Counted from the first letter of the stretch, positions 30,916-40,323 are shown. The stretch is 64,000 nucleotides of DNA from Pantoea sp. RIT-PI-b (GCF_001187905.1 NZ_LGIS01000013.1:1-64000), one strand, 5' to 3'. Translations and numbers: made by a program. Notes: generated from the letters alone by a model not told the origin.

Positions 30916-32370
30916 ATGTCCACTTCCCTGCAACAACACGAATTATTCAAAACCGGCTACTTCGCCGATGGCCAATGGCAAAAAGCCAGCGCGACCTTTG
31001 ATGTCACTAATCCCGCCACCGGCGAGGTATTGGCGCAGGTAGCGAAAGCCGGCACAAAAGAAACTGAACAGGCGATTGCCGCTGCGCAGCGAGCCTTTCC
31101 CGCCTGGCGCGATAAAACCGCTAAGGCGCGTGCCGAAATCCTCAATCGCTGGTATCAGCTAATCATCGAAAACAAAAGCTGGCTGGGCCAACTGATGACG
31201 GCGGAGCAGGGTAAACCGCTCAAAGAAGCCGAAGGCGAAGTGGAATATGCCGCCAGTTTTATTCAGTGGTTTGCTGAGCAGGCAAAGCGCGTTAATGGAG
31301 AAATTATCCCGCCCGCTAAACCTGGCTCGCGCATTCTGGCAACGCGCGAACCGATTGGCGTGGTTGCCGCGATCACGCCGTGGAATTTCCCGATGGCGAT
31401 GCTGACGCGCAAACTCGGTCCCGCTTTGGCCGCCGGATGTACTGGCATCATTAAACCTGCCAATAACACGCCGTTAAGCGCGTTTGCGCTGCTGGCTCTG
31501 GCGCAGAAAGCCGGCGTGCCGGATGGTGTGCTCAATGCGGTAGCGGGCGATACGCATGCGATCAGTGATGCGATTATGGCCAGCAAGGCGGTACGTAAAA
31601 TCTCCTTCACCGGTTCAACCGCCGTGGGTAAAACGCTGATGCGTAACGCTGCGGAAACCATGAAAAAAGTCTCGATGGAGTTAGGCGGGAACGCGCCCTA
31701 TATCGTGTTTGAAGACGCGGATATCGATGCCGCGGTGCAGGGTGCGATTGCCAATAAGTTCCGTAATGCCGGACAGGTGTGCGTCAGTGTTAATCGCTTC
31801 TATGTACACAACGCCGTGTACGATCGTTTCGTCAACCAGCTGGCCGAGGCGGTGGGGAAACTTAAAGTCGGTAACGGCGCAGAAGAGGGCGTCATTGTAG
31901 GCCCGCTGATTGAACAGTCCGCGTTGGAAAAGGTGGAAGAGCATGTCAAAGACGCGCTGAGCAAAGGTGGCAAACTGCTGGTCGGCGGTGAGCGTCATCC
32001 GCTCGGCGGTAATTTCTGGCAGCCGACGGTTATCGCGGAAGCGCATGAAGCGATGAAGCTAGCGCAGGAAGAGACGTTTGGGCCGGTAGCGGCTTGCTTC
32101 CGTTTTGACGATGAAGACGATGTCATTCAGCGCGCCAATAACACTGAATATGGTTTAGCGGCCTATTTCTACACGCAGAATCTTCAACGCGTATTCCGGG
32201 TTTCTTCGGCGCTGGAAGCCGGCATGATTGGCATTAACGAATGTGCGGTGTCCACCGAACTGGCGCCGTTCGGCGGCGTGAAAGAGTCCGGACTGGGACG
32301 CGAAGGTTCGGTACTGGGTATGGAAGAGTATTTGGAAGTGAAAGCGCTGCACCTCGGCGGACTAAATTAG
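30916..32370 (+). CDS. NAD(P)-dependent aldehyde dehydrogenase, succinate-semialdehyde type
   Basis: 484-aa aldehyde dehydrogenase resembling GabD over its whole length. Visible: ITPWNFPMAML (oxyanion asparagine), cofactor loop SFTGSTAVGKTL, general base E255 in MELGGNAP, catalytic C289 in NAGQVCVS, and FGPVAACFRFDDEDD. A GabD-type role (succinate semialdehyde to succinate) is likely; other semialdehydes are possible. It sits alone between the aae operon and yhcO, with no gabT, gabP or regulator beside it, and this position is not that of E. coli gabD. SD sequence ACAGGAG precedes the ATG. Confidence 0.88.
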   Translation: MSTSLQQHELFKTGYFADGQWQKASATFDVTNPATGEVLAQVAKAGTKETEQAIAAAQRAFPAWRDKTAKARAEILNRWYQLIIENKSWLGQLMTAEQGKPLKEAEGEVEYAASFIQWFAEQAKRVNGEIIPPAKPGSRILATREPIGVVAAITPWNFPMAMLTRKLGPALAAGCTGIIKPANNTPLSAFALLALAQKAGVPDGVLNAVAGDTHAISDAIMASKAVRKISFTGSTAVGKTLMRNAAETMKKVSMELGGNAPYIVFEDADIDAAVQGAIANKFRNAGQVCVSVNRFYVHNAVYDRFVNQLAEAVGKLKVGNGAEEGVIVGPLIEQSALEKVEEHVKDALSKGGKLLVGGERHPLGGNFWQPTVIAEAHEAMKLAQEETFGPVAACFRFDDEDDVIQRANNTEYGLAAYFYTQNLQRVFRVSSALEAGMIGINECAVSTELAPFGGVKESGLGREGSVLGMEEYLEVKALHLGGLN

Positions 32371-32392
32371 CCGCTGCGATTAAGAGGGCGTC

Positions 32393-32665
32393 ATGATGAG
32401 AACCGAGCGTTTCGATTTCGACGAAATTGTCGATCAAGCCCATTTCTATCGCCAGTTTAGCGATCGTTTTGCACTGGCCGATCTCACCATCAACGATCTT
32501 GATGATCTTTGGGATGCGATCGTCGGTGAGCAACTGCCGTTGCCGCTGGAGATTGAGTTTGTAAATCTGGGGAAAGGGCAGAAACGGCGGTATGGCGCAT
32601 TGATTCTGCTATTTGATGAAGCAGAAGAGGAGCTGGAAGGCCAGCTCCGCTTCAATGTAAAGTAA
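32393..32665 (+). CDS. yhcO: Barstar-family protein YhcO
   Basis: 90-aa acidic protein of the barstar (ribonuclease inhibitor) fold, orthologue of E. coli YhcO. Conserved TFDFDEI-like start ([14 protein letters not shown]), [10 protein letters not shown] and [13 protein letters not shown], ending [10 protein letters not shown]. No barnase-type nuclease gene is beside it, so the partner and function are unknown. The first of two adjacent ATGs has AGAGG at good distance. Convergent with the yhcN-type genes. Confidence 0.92.
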   Translation: MMRTERFDFDEIVDQAHFYRQFSDRFALADLTINDLDDLWDAIVGEQLPLPLEIEFVNLGKGQKRRYGALILLFDEAEEELEGQLRFNVK

Positions 32666-32690
32666 AAAAGGGCCCCGGCGAGCGGGGCCA
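32664..32690 (-). terminator. Terminator of the yhcN-type gene cluster
   Basis: Stem GGCCCCG / CGGGGCC with a 5-nt loop. On the minus strand it is followed by CTTTTTTACT. It lies between convergent yhcO and the first yhcN-type gene and overlaps the yhcO stop codon. Confidence 0.88.
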
Positions 32691-32716
32691 AAGGGTTCGT
32701 CTTAATTGACGAGGAA

Positions 32717-32983
32717 TTACTTATACAGCTCAGCGGTGACGTGATAGCTGTCGCCGGTTTTAGCTTCAATAACTTTGTAGGCGCTGGCACCTTGCTCATC
32801 CGCTTTCTGTGAAAGCTCGGCACGGTAATCCATCGGTGAACCGCCGGTTCCGCTAATTGAAATAGTGCTGCCGGTAGGTTGCAGATTCTGCGCCTGTTGT
32901 TCGGTAACCAGTTGTGCTGCAGAAGCACCAAAGGCGAACAGGGAAAGCAGGCTAGCAGTTGCGATGGTTGTTTTGATTTTCAT
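32717..32983 (-). CDS. YhcN/BhsA-family periplasmic stress protein, paralogue 1
   Basis: 88-aa secreted protein of the DUF1471 family (YhcN, BhsA, McbA). Signal peptide about 1-22 (MKIKTTIATASLLSLFAFGASA), then VSGTGGSP-like strand motif, QKADEQGASAYKVIEAKTGD and the family ending YHVTAELYK. One of three tandem paralogues with the same size and layout. Family members are linked to acid, peroxide and biofilm stress, but none has a proven biochemical activity. It has its own SD (GAGGAGAA) and a strong terminator follows. Confidence 0.92.
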   Translation of the reverse strand: MKIKTTIATASLLSLFAFGASAAQLVTEQQAQNLQPTGSTISISGTGGSPMDYRAELSQKADEQGASAYKVIEAKTGDSYHVTAELYK

Positions 32984-33084
32984 AATTTTCTCCTCGTTTA
33001 ATCAACAACCTGCGGCAGAAAGGGGTGGGCGGGTCGTCGATCTATTGCCTGGCGCCGTCTGGGCGCCGGACGTTCAATTAATAA

Positions 33085-33351
33085 TTATTTATACAGTTCA
33101 GCAGTCACGTGGAAGGTATCGCCACGGTTGCTCTCAATGATGCGGTAATGGCTGGCACCTTGAGCATCGGCCTTCTGCGACAGTTCCTGGCGAACATTGG
33201 TCTGGTCGCCATCAACACCGCTTACGCTGATGGTTTGGTTCAGAGATTGCAGCTGTTCAGCTTGTTGATTGGAAACCAGGCTTGCGGCGCTTGCGCCAAA
33301 AGAAAGAACAGAAGCCAGGCCCAGTACTGCGATAGCTAATTTGGTTTTCAT
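33085..33351 (-). CDS. YhcN/BhsA-family periplasmic stress protein, paralogue 2
   Basis: 88-aa DUF1471 protein with a signal peptide (about 1-22) and the motifs VSGVDGDQTN, LSQKADAQGASHYRIIES and FHVTAELYK. It differs from its neighbours in the loop after VSGV (DGDQTNVRQ instead of GGSPMD) and ends with a different charge pattern (SNRGDTF), so it has diverged in the exposed region. It lies 101 nt from paralogue 1, with a GC-rich hairpin (GGCGCC/GGCGCC, about 33051-33067) in the gap. Confidence 0.92.
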   Translation of the reverse strand: MKTKLAIAVLGLASVLSFGASAASLVSNQQAEQLQSLNQTISVSGVDGDQTNVRQELSQKADAQGASHYRIIESNRGDTFHVTAELYK

Positions 33352-33441
33352 GATTCACTCTCCTGAAATTTGGGTCGGCAACCTGAGAGGCAAGTGCGTC
33401 TCAAACGGGTCGCCGTTCGCATTGCGTCTTGAATCTGTAAC

Positions 33442-33705
33442 TTATTTGTACAGTTCAGCGGTCGCGTGGTAGTTGTCACCGGTATTCACTTCGATCACTC
33501 GGTAAGCTTTTGCCCCTTGCTGATCGGCTTTGTCATTTAACTGCTGACGAATATCCATTGGGGAGCCACCCACGCCGCTGACGCTGATGGTGCCAGCGGG
33601 TTGCAGATTCGCAGCCTGTTCGGCATTGATAGAATCTGCTGCAAAAGCACCAAATGACAGGGCAGAGAGAACACTTAGCGTTGCGATAGTAGTTTTAACG
33701 TTCAT
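33442..33705 (-). CDS. yhcN: YhcN-family periplasmic stress protein, paralogue 3
   Basis: 87-aa DUF1471 protein, the copy closest to E. coli YhcN: same length, near-same signal region (ALSVLSALSFGAFAADSI), ISVSGVGGSPMDIRQQLNDKA and YHATAELYK. Being nearest to argR it occupies the E. coli yhcN position, so the other two look like lineage duplicates. A promoter and a long palindromic operator lie just upstream. E. coli YhcN is linked to cytoplasmic acid stress and peroxide response. Confidence 0.93.
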   Translation of the reverse strand: MNVKTTIATLSVLSALSFGAFAADSINAEQAANLQPAGTISVSGVGGSPMDIRQQLNDKADQQGAKAYRVIEVNTGDNYHATAELYK

Positions 33706-33740
33706 GATATTTTTCCTCGTCGTCTACTTTTATCTTTTTC

Positions 33741-33764
33741 TTTCGTGTGATTTGCATCACGAAA
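33741..33764. promoter_or_regulatory. 24-bp palindromic operator before yhcN
   Basis: Perfect arms TTTCGTG / CACGAAA with a 10-nt centre. The core TGTGA-TTTGCA-TCACG differs from the CRP consensus TGTGA-N6-TCACA at one position. It overlaps or directly follows the predicted transcription start, a position that would give repression rather than activation. Another dimeric regulator is possible. Confidence 0.5.
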
Positions 33765-33767
33765 CTA

Positions 33768-33796
33768 AGTATAGATCTAATCACTCACGAAATTAA
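33768..33796 (-). promoter_or_regulatory. Candidate promoter of the yhcN gene
   Basis: Minus-strand -10 TATACT (33768-33773) and weak -35 TTAATT (33791-33796) with a 17-bp spacer. Transcription would start near 33760, about 55 nt before the ATG. The weak -35 would suit an activated promoter. Confidence 0.45.
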
Positions 33797-33912
33797 TATC
33801 TAGCTAATAATGTTTGGTTGTAATTCTTTATCCTTATGGCACTTTTTTAGAACCGGAAGTTATAAAAAACGCCTGGATCTTAACCAATGACAGCTATTTC
33901 AATGTAAAAACA

Positions 33913-33926
33913 ATGATCTACATCAA
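33913..33926. promoter_or_regulatory. FNR-like site
   Basis: ATGAT-CTAC-ATCAA has one mismatch to TTGAT-N4-ATCAA. It lies about 150 bp upstream of the predicted yhcN start, which is far for classical FNR activation. Chance occurrence in A/T-rich DNA is possible. Confidence 0.3.
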
Positions 33927-34161
33927 ATTATCTTTTAGTGCGAAAGATCATGGTTGATCTCGCTGGCTGATACGCTGCGGGTAGGTAATGACACTTAGGA
34001 CCATATGTAAAGCAGCGTAAAATAGCGCATTAGGCTAAGCAGGCGCAAAGGTCGTACCAATATTCATGGAGGAAAAGAACCGCTGGGTATATGGATAACT
34101 TATTATTTACAAAGGAATTTGTAACAGCATGGTTACGGATGATGCGGGTGAGGAGAAATAA

Positions 34162-34180
34162 CCGGCAGAGATTCTGCCGG
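34162..34180 (-). terminator. argR terminator
   Basis: Stem CCGGCAGA / TCTGCCGG with a 3-nt loop. On the minus strand it is followed by TTATTTCT. It lies 14 nt past the argR stop codon. Confidence 0.7.
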
Positions 34181-34194
34181 CATGCAGCAGGTTT

Positions 34195-34668
<474 letters not shown>

Positions 34669-34711
34669 CTACCAATAAAAGAGGGTTGCAGCAGGCAACA
34701 GGCCTACGGCA

Positions 34712-34749
34712 GATAAATTATTATGCATTTAGATGAATTTTTATGCAAT
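34712..34749 (-). promoter_or_regulatory. Paired ARG boxes (argR operator)
   Basis: Two 18-bp boxes, GATAAATTATTATGCATT (34712-34729) and GATGAATTTTTATGCAAT (34732-34749), match WNTGAATWWWWATTCANW with two and one mismatches in the conserved bases. The gap is 2 bp; as I recall E. coli argR also has 2 bp where other operators have 3. The site fits binding of an ArgR hexamer. Confidence 0.8.
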
Positions 34750-34853
34750 AAGTCTGGTGAGAGAATCGCGGTTACATCCTGCGGGGGCGAGATGATACCA
34801 GAGTTTTACGCTGCGCCAAAATAGCGGGTTGGCGCGCAAAGCGAAGGTTGCAA

Positions 34854-34883
34854 AGTTGTTATATTATTGATGTGGTAACAACT
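34854..34883. promoter_or_regulatory. Inverted repeat in the mdh upstream region
   Basis: Perfect 8-bp arms AGTTGTTA / TAACAACT with a 14-nt spacer, about 205-235 bp before mdh. The GTTA/TAAC content recalls ArcA-type binding, and ArcA represses mdh in E. coli, but the arrangement does not match a standard ArcA box. Regulator unassigned. Confidence 0.45.
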
Positions 34884-35087
34884 ATATCGATGATCATTGC
34901 CGTCCATTGTCTTCTGGCTGCGAATGTATCATTCAGGCGACTTCTGAAGTGGAGATGTCTCGGGAGCCGATTGCGGCGTAGTTTAAGTGCGCGACAGGTT
35001 TAGTCGCTATCGCCTGAGAAGTTGATTAAACTCGTAACCTGATGGATTTTCGGCATATCTCTGCCCCACCTTAATAAGGAGTTCAGG

Positions 35088-36023
35088 ATGAAAGTTGCCG
35101 TTCTCGGTGCCGCTGGTGGTATTGGCCAGGCGCTCGCACTGCTGCTCAAAACGCAATTACCCGCAGGCTCAGCTCTCTCACTTTATGACATCGCGCCGGT
35201 AACGCCGGGTGTGGCGGTGGATCTCAGCCATATCCCAACGGCAGTCACCGTTGAAGGGTTCAGCGGTGAAGATGCCACGCCAGCGCTGCATGGTGCCGAT
35301 GTGGTGCTGATCTCTGCGGGTGTGGCACGTAAACCGGGCATGGATCGCGCCGACCTGTTTAACGTCAACGCCGGCATCGTGCGTAACCTGATCGAACAGG
35401 TTGCCAGCACCGCGCCGAAAGCCCTGATTGGCGTCATCACCAACCCGGTGAATACTACGGTGGCCATTGCGGCCGAAGTGCTGAAGAAAGCTGGCGTGTA
35501 TGACAAAAATCGCCTGTTTGGCGTTTCAACCCTCGATATTATCCGCGCCAATACTTTTGTGGCCGCGCTGAAAGGCAAGCAGCCGAACGAGATTGAAGTG
35601 CCGGTTGTTGGCGGCCATTCAGGCGTGACTATCTTGCCGCTGCTGTCGCAGGTTAAAGGCGTGAGTTTTAGCGAACAGGAAGTGGCGGATCTGACTAAAC
35701 GAATTCAGAATGCCGGCACCGAAGTGGTGGAAGCCAAAGCCGGCGGCGGGTCGGCTACGCTGTCGATGGGACAAGCGGCGGCACGTTTTGGCCTGTCGCT
35801 GATTCGCGCATTGCAAGGTGAAGCTAACGTGGTGGAGTGTGCGTATGTGGAAGGCGAGGGTGAATACGCGCGCTTCTTCTCGCAGCCGCTGCTGTTGGGT
35901 AAAAATGGCATTGTCGAACGCCGCCCGCTTGGGACGTTGAGTGCGTTTGAACAGCAGGCACTGAAGGGCATGCTGGAAACGCTGAAGAAAGATATCGCGC
36001 AGGGCGAAGAGTTTGTGAAGTGA
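35088..36023 (+). CDS. mdh: Malate dehydrogenase
   Basis: 311-aa NAD-dependent enzyme of the TCA cycle (malate to oxaloacetate). Rossmann motif [14 protein letters not shown] (7-20), substrate arginines in [15 protein letters not shown] (about 81 and 87), and catalytic histidine near 177 in [16 protein letters not shown]. Close to E. coli Mdh (312 aa) end to end. Strong SD AAGGAG before the ATG. A strong terminator follows, and beyond it the gene order changes from that of E. coli minute 73 to minute 94-95. Confidence 0.98.
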   Translation: MKVAVLGAAGGIGQALALLLKTQLPAGSALSLYDIAPVTPGVAVDLSHIPTAVTVEGFSGEDATPALHGADVVLISAGVARKPGMDRADLFNVNAGIVRNLIEQVASTAPKALIGVITNPVNTTVAIAAEVLKKAGVYDKNRLFGVSTLDIIRANTFVAALKGKQPNEIEVPVVGGHSGVTILPLLSQVKGVSFSEQEVADLTKRIQNAGTEVVEAKAGGGSATLSMGQAAARFGLSLIRALQGEANVVECAYVEGEGEYARFFSQPLLLGKNGIVERRPLGTLSAFEQQALKGMLETLKKDIAQGEEFVK

Positions 36024-36045
36024 TTGGCTCTGTGCTGCAGTGAAT

Positions 36046-36078
36046 AACGCCCGGCTTCTGCCGGGCGTTTTGTTTTTA
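36046..36078 (+). terminator. mdh terminator
   Basis: Perfect 10-bp stem AACGCCCGGC / GCCGGGCGTT with a 4-nt loop and TTTTGTTTTT. It lies 23 nt past the mdh stop and overlaps the end of the convergent mscM gene. Confidence 0.93.
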
Positions 36079-39000
36079 TAATCCGCCGGACTTAAACGTC
36101 TGGCTGGAGGGGGTTCCGTTGCTGGCGGGGGTTTTCCTGCCCAGCGTTTCCATACGCACCTGGAACGGTGGGAACGGCATCTCAATCCCGTGCTCTTCAA
36201 AGCCGCGCAGAATCAGCTGATGCAGTTCATGGCGTAGCGGCATGCGATGTCCCATCTCCGCAGCATGCACACGCAGTTCAAACAGCTGAATACCCTGCTG
36301 CAAATCGACCAGGAATACATCCGGCGCCGGCATATCGAGCACATAAGTACAGCGATCGGCTGCCTGCTTAAGAATATTGGTCACTTCATCACTGTTAACC
36401 CGCGCGGGAGCAGGAATGGTCAGCACCACGCGCGTGACCGAATCCGACAGCGACCAGTTAACGAATTGCTCAGTGATAAAGGCCTTATTCGGCACGATAA
36501 TCTCTTTGCGGTCCCAATCGGTAATGGTGGTGGCGCGCGTGTTGATGCGGGTAATGCTGCCGGTCAGGTCGCGAATGGTAACGGTATCGCCGATACGAAT
36601 CGGTTTTTCGAACAGGATAATCAAGCCGGAGATAAAGTTGGCGAAGATCTCCTGCATACCGAAGCCCAATCCCAGACCTAACGCGGCAACCAGCCACTGC
36701 AGCTTCGACCACTCAATGCCCATCATCGAGAAGCCAATCAAACCGCCAATCAGCATCAGCGCATATTTGGTCAAGGTGGTAATCGCGTAGCCGGTGCCGG
36801 GCGCCAGGCTGAGATGCTGTAACAGCGCCAGCTCCAGCAGAGCAGGCATATTGCGCACCAGCTGCGTGGTGATAATCAGCACCAGAATCGCGATCAGCAC
36901 CGCGCCCAGCGTAATCGCCTGCACGCTATCAACGCCCTGAATAGTGGTGCTGGCATTCCACAGCGGAATGTTATCGAGGAAGCTAAACGCCGAATGAATT
37001 TCTGACCACAGCACAATCACCGACACCAGGGCAATCAGCGTGAGAAGTGAACGCACCAGACGCAGCGACTGCGCGCTGATCTCATCCAGATCGATGCTCG
37101 GCTCCTCAATTTCGATGGTGTCCGCATTCACCGGCGTTTGTTGCTCTTTCTCTTCTTCACTGCGCGCGCGGTTGGCCAGCATATCGGCACGACGCTGGCG
37201 CGCACGATCAAAGGCGATACGGCGACGTTGAATCAGCATCCAGCGGCGGATGATGTGATACACCACCAACAAGAAGAACCAAATACCTACCGAGGTTTCC
37301 AGACGCGCCAGCAGCGCTTGCGCCGTAGCGAGATAACCGATGCAGGAGGCGAAGGCGGCGACCAGCGGCAGGGCGATCATCAGGTTCCACAGAATGCGGT
37401 TAACGAAATTGTCGCCGTTGCCTTCTTTATCCAGATAGAGCGGAATGCCGGCGCGTTTCAGGCTAACGGTGACGATACTCAGCGCGCCACAAATCAGGAT
37501 GAAGCACACGCGTCCCAGCGTGCCTGAGAATTGCGGATCGTCGAGATTCGCAAAGGCGATCAGCAACATGATTAGCGGCACAATCAGCCCAACGGACAGC
37601 GAGTAATAGCGCATCGCACGCGCCACGCGCGCCTGAGGCCAACGGAAATGCACCACAAATAAACCATCAGGGCGGGCAAACGCGGCGCTGATCATAAAGG
37701 CCCACAGCAGCGGCAGCGTAGCGGTGATGCCGTCGCCAATCGCTACGGCAAATGGATAGGGCCAGGCGTGCTGCAAACCATAACCGAGCGCGGCCCACAG
37801 CACTGGCAGCGGCACCGCCACCAGAATCGACCAGAATACCGTGCGCAGCGTCAGGCTAAAGCGATCCTGGGTCACTTTACCGACGCGGCTGGCCGAGCGC
37901 TCCATAAAAGCGTTGTAATGACGACGTGAACTGATGCTGAAGCCAACCAGCAAAATTGCGCCAATGATCGGCAACACGGTTTCGCGATTCGTGAACATCA
38001 TCGCCAGCGCTTTGCCGAGCTGGCCGGCAGTATCCAGCGACAGCAGACGCTTAAGATCATGCGCCATCTCTACCGGGAAATTCAGGCCGATGGTGTTTAC
38101 GTCGGCGGTCCAGAAGAGATAGCGATGCGTCGCATCTTTTACTTCGGCTAAGGCATCCTGCAACTGCGTATTGGAAACTTTAAGTTTGGTGATTTCCAGA
38201 ATCAGCGTATCGCAGCCGGAAATCAGGGAATTCAGCAGTTCGCGCTGAGTTTTGAGTTGTGCTTCAAGGATGCGCACCTGATCGCTGCTGAATGGCGTGC
38301 CATCATCCTGCTTGGCTTTGCGCAGGTCCTGCTGGCGTTCTAGTAAGTCTTCATAATGCAGGCGCTGCACCCGCAGCTGGCCCATTTCGCTATCAATCTG
38401 TTGAGATTTCGGCATCTCCGGCAGACGCGCCACCTGAGCTCGCAGCGCTTCACCTAACAGATTGGAGGCGCCCAGCCATTGCGACTGCTCGCGCAGCGTG
38501 CTTAACGCCTGACGCACCTGCAGAGTTTGATTGGTGGCAAGGCGCTGCTGCGAAGCGACGAGATCCATGCGCTGCGCTTGCTGATTGAGGTCTGCCGACA
38601 ATTCGCGGTTAACGCGGAACTGATCGCTGATGGCGCTCGGCAGATCGCCGCTGTTTTCCGCCAGTTGCTCGGTGCGCTCCAGCGCCAGTTCAGCCTCGCG
38701 CTGGCGCTGGTTATTCAGTTGATTGCGTAGCGCCTGCAGATAGTTATCCAGCTGAGTGGCTTTACGCTGGTGCACTTCGGCACGCATGCGCGCCAGCTCC
38801 TGGCGATTATTCGCCGACAGCTGCGCCAGCTCTAACTCATCAACGCGCGCTTTGTTAGCGGCATTCTCTGCCTGACGTGCGTAAATCTGCGCCTGCGCGA
38901 GCGGCGTGGTCGCCGCAGATGAGCTCTGCGCGCGGCGATCGCTTTCGGTCATCGCCCGGCGCGCATCGGTTTGCTGCTGCGGCAGTTGCGACAGTGAATC

Positions 39001-39411
39001 GCTGATTTCGCGAGCACGATCCTGCTCTTGCTGTGCCTGGCGGCCTTCCTCCAACAGCTGGCTGCTCACCTGCAACAGCTCTTGATCCAGCTCGGCGCTG
39101 CTCATATTGCTGCGTACCGCCTTGCTGCTATCGGTTAGCGTGGCAACCTGCTGACGCAGTTCGCGCGCCAGTCGCGGGAAATCATCGATCACCTGTTGAT
39201 ACTGCTTCGCGCGCTCCAGCGACTCATCGCGCTCGTTGAGGAAGTTGATTGCCGCTTCCAGCGCCTGAACCTGTTCGGTTTGAGCAGGTGAGCTTTTCGC
39301 GGATTTAGCCGCATCCAGTTCCTGCTTAAGCTGACTGGATTGCGGAACGGTAGCGGCAAAGACAGAACTGCTGAGCACAAGGCTCAGCAGCAGAGAGAGG
39401 AGAACGCGCAC
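36076..39411 (-). CDS. mscM: Miniconductance mechanosensitive channel MscM
   Basis: 1111-aa giant MscS-family channel (E. coli YjeP, 1107 aa) that releases solutes on hypo-osmotic shock. Signal peptide about 1-19; a long periplasmic helical, Gln/Arg-rich coiled-coil region (about 20-470); multiple membrane spans (about 480-900); then the MscS pore helix and beta domain with LGLGFGMQEIFANFISGLIILFEKPIR... near the conserved LxxGxGxxxQ stretch. It follows psd by 15 nt, as in E. coli where psd-mscM is one operon under sigma-E and CpxR. Confidence 0.95.
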   Translation of the reverse strand: MRVLLSLLLSLVLSSSVFAATVPQSSQLKQELDAAKSAKSSPAQTEQVQALEAAINFLNERDESLERAKQYQQVIDDFPRLARELRQQVATLTDSSKAVRSNMSSAELDQELLQVSSQLLEEGRQAQQEQDRAREISDSLSQLPQQQTDARRAMTESDRRAQSSSAATTPLAQAQIYARQAENAANKARVDELELAQLSANNRQELARMRAEVHQRKATQLDNYLQALRNQLNNQRQREAELALERTEQLAENSGDLPSAISDQFRVNRELSADLNQQAQRMDLVASQQRLATNQTLQVRQALSTLREQSQWLGASNLLGEALRAQVARLPEMPKSQQIDSEMGQLRVQRLHYEDLLERQQDLRKAKQDDGTPFSSDQVRILEAQLKTQRELLNSLISGCDTLILEITKLKVSNTQLQDALAEVKDATHRYLFWTADVNTIGLNFPVEMAHDLKRLLSLDTAGQLGKALAMMFTNRETVLPIIGAILLVGFSISSRRHYNAFMERSASRVGKVTQDRFSLTLRTVFWSILVAVPLPVLWAALGYGLQHAWPYPFAVAIGDGITATLPLLWAFMISAAFARPDGLFVVHFRWPQARVARAMRYYSLSVGLIVPLIMLLIAFANLDDPQFSGTLGRVCFILICGALSIVTVSLKRAGIPLYLDKEGNGDNFVNRILWNLMIALPLVAAFASCIGYLATAQALLARLETSVGIWFFLLVVYHIIRRWMLIQRRRIAFDRARQRRADMLANRARSEEEKEQQTPVNADTIEIEEPSIDLDEISAQSLRLVRSLLTLIALVSVIVLWSEIHSAFSFLDNIPLWNASTTIQGVDSVQAITLGAVLIAILVLIITTQLVRNMPALLELALLQHLSLAPGTGYAITTLTKYALMLIGGLIGFSMMGIEWSKLQWLVAALGLGLGFGMQEIFANFISGLIILFEKPIRIGDTVTIRDLTGSITRINTRATTITDWDRKEIIVPNKAFITEQFVNWSLSDSVTRVVLTIPAPARVNSDEVTNILKQAADRCTYVLDMPAPDVFLVDLQQGIQLFELRVHAAEMGHRMPLRHELHQLILRGFEEHGIEMPFPPFQVRMETLGRKTPASNGTPSSQTFKSGGL

Positions 39412-39426
39412 GGGAGAGGTTCCGGG

Positions 39427-40323
39427 TTATTTGCTAAGTGAGACGCTGTCGCCGGGCTGAGGCAGGGCGATGGCCAGCGGCTGACCGAGGCGGGTTTTAC
39501 TTTCGGCTTCGAGGCTTTCGGCCAGCTTCACGCGATGAGGCGCGAACAGGTTGATAACCGTTGAACCCAATTTGAAGCGGCCCATTTCCTGGCCTTTCAG
39601 CAGCACCACCGCACCGTCATGTTCAGCAGAAGGATAGCGCCAGCGTTTGATCACCCCTTCGCGCGGTGGCGTAATGGTTCCCGCCCACACGGTTTCGATG
39701 CTGCCAACAATGGTGGCGCCGACCAGGATCTGCACCATCGGGCCATGATCGGTATCGAAAACGCAGATCACGCGTTCATTACGTGCGAAGAGGTTGGGAA
39801 TGTTGCGCGCGGTCAGCGGGTTCACCGAATAGAGATCGCCAGGCACGTAGATCATCTCACGCAGGATGCCGTTACAGGGCATGTGCACGCGGTGATAATC
39901 GCGCGGGGCGAGGTAAGTGGTAACGAACTCACCGTCGTTAAACTGCGCCGCCAAATCGTCGTTACCCGCCAGCAGCGCCTGCAGGCTGTAGGTGTGGCCT
40001 TTGGCCTGGAAGATCTGATCGCCGGCAATGCGGCCCAGCTGGCTAATCGCGCCATCGGCTGGCAGCGCCAATAAAGTGGCATCAGGATCGATGGGACGCG
40101 CGCCCTCTTTTAACGGACGCACAAAGAAATCGTTGAAGGTGCGGTAGCTGCCGGTATGTGGCTTGCTGGCTTCTGCCATATCCACTTTGTAGTACCAGAC
40201 AAAGATGTCGATGACCGCTTTGGTGAGCCAGCCACCACGACGGCTAGCGCCCCAACCGGCGAGCTCGGTGAGCCCTTTTTTAGGCAAAATATGATTCAGG
40301 CCGAGTTTAAAACGATCAAACAC
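39427..40323 (-). CDS. psd: Phosphatidylserine decarboxylase proenzyme
   Basis: 298-aa inner-membrane enzyme that makes phosphatidylethanolamine from phosphatidylserine. It self-cleaves at the LGST motif, turning S254 (same number as in E. coli) into the pyruvoyl cofactor of the alpha chain. Also visible: [10 protein letters not shown] with the conserved aspartate (about 90), and [11 protein letters not shown] with the catalytic histidines (about 144-147). The C-terminus is about 20 residues shorter than the 322-aa E. coli protein, a length I associate with Erwinia-type species. First gene of psd-mscM. Confidence 0.96.
   Translation of the reverse strand: MFDRFKLGLNHILPKKGLTELAGWGASRRGGWLTKAVIDIFVWYYKVDMAEASKPHTGSYRTFNDFFVRPLKEGARPIDPDATLLALPADGAISQLGRIAGDQIFQAKGHTYSLQALLAGNDDLAAQFNDGEFVTTYLAPRDYHRVHMPCNGILREMIYVPGDLYSVNPLTARNIPNLFARNERVICVFDTDHGPMVQILVGATIVGSIETVWAGTITPPREGVIKRWRYPSAEHDGAVVLLKGQEMGRFKLGSTVINLFAPHRVKLAESLEAESKTRLGQPLAIALPQPGDSVSLSK

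Larger units (their letters stand above)
33706..34194. other. Gene-free interval between yhcN and argR
   Basis: 489 nt, A/T-rich. It holds the yhcN promoter and operator (33741-33796), an FNR-like site (ATGAT-CTAC-ATCAA, 33913-33926), a palindrome AGATCA-TGGT-TGATCT (33945-33960) and the argR terminator (34162-34180). I see no credible protein gene. Confidence 0.6.

Noticed and set aside
32393..32665. yhcO as the antitoxin of a barnase-barstar pair
   Set aside because: No secreted ribonuclease gene adjacent. YhcO is a conserved lone gene in Enterobacterales.
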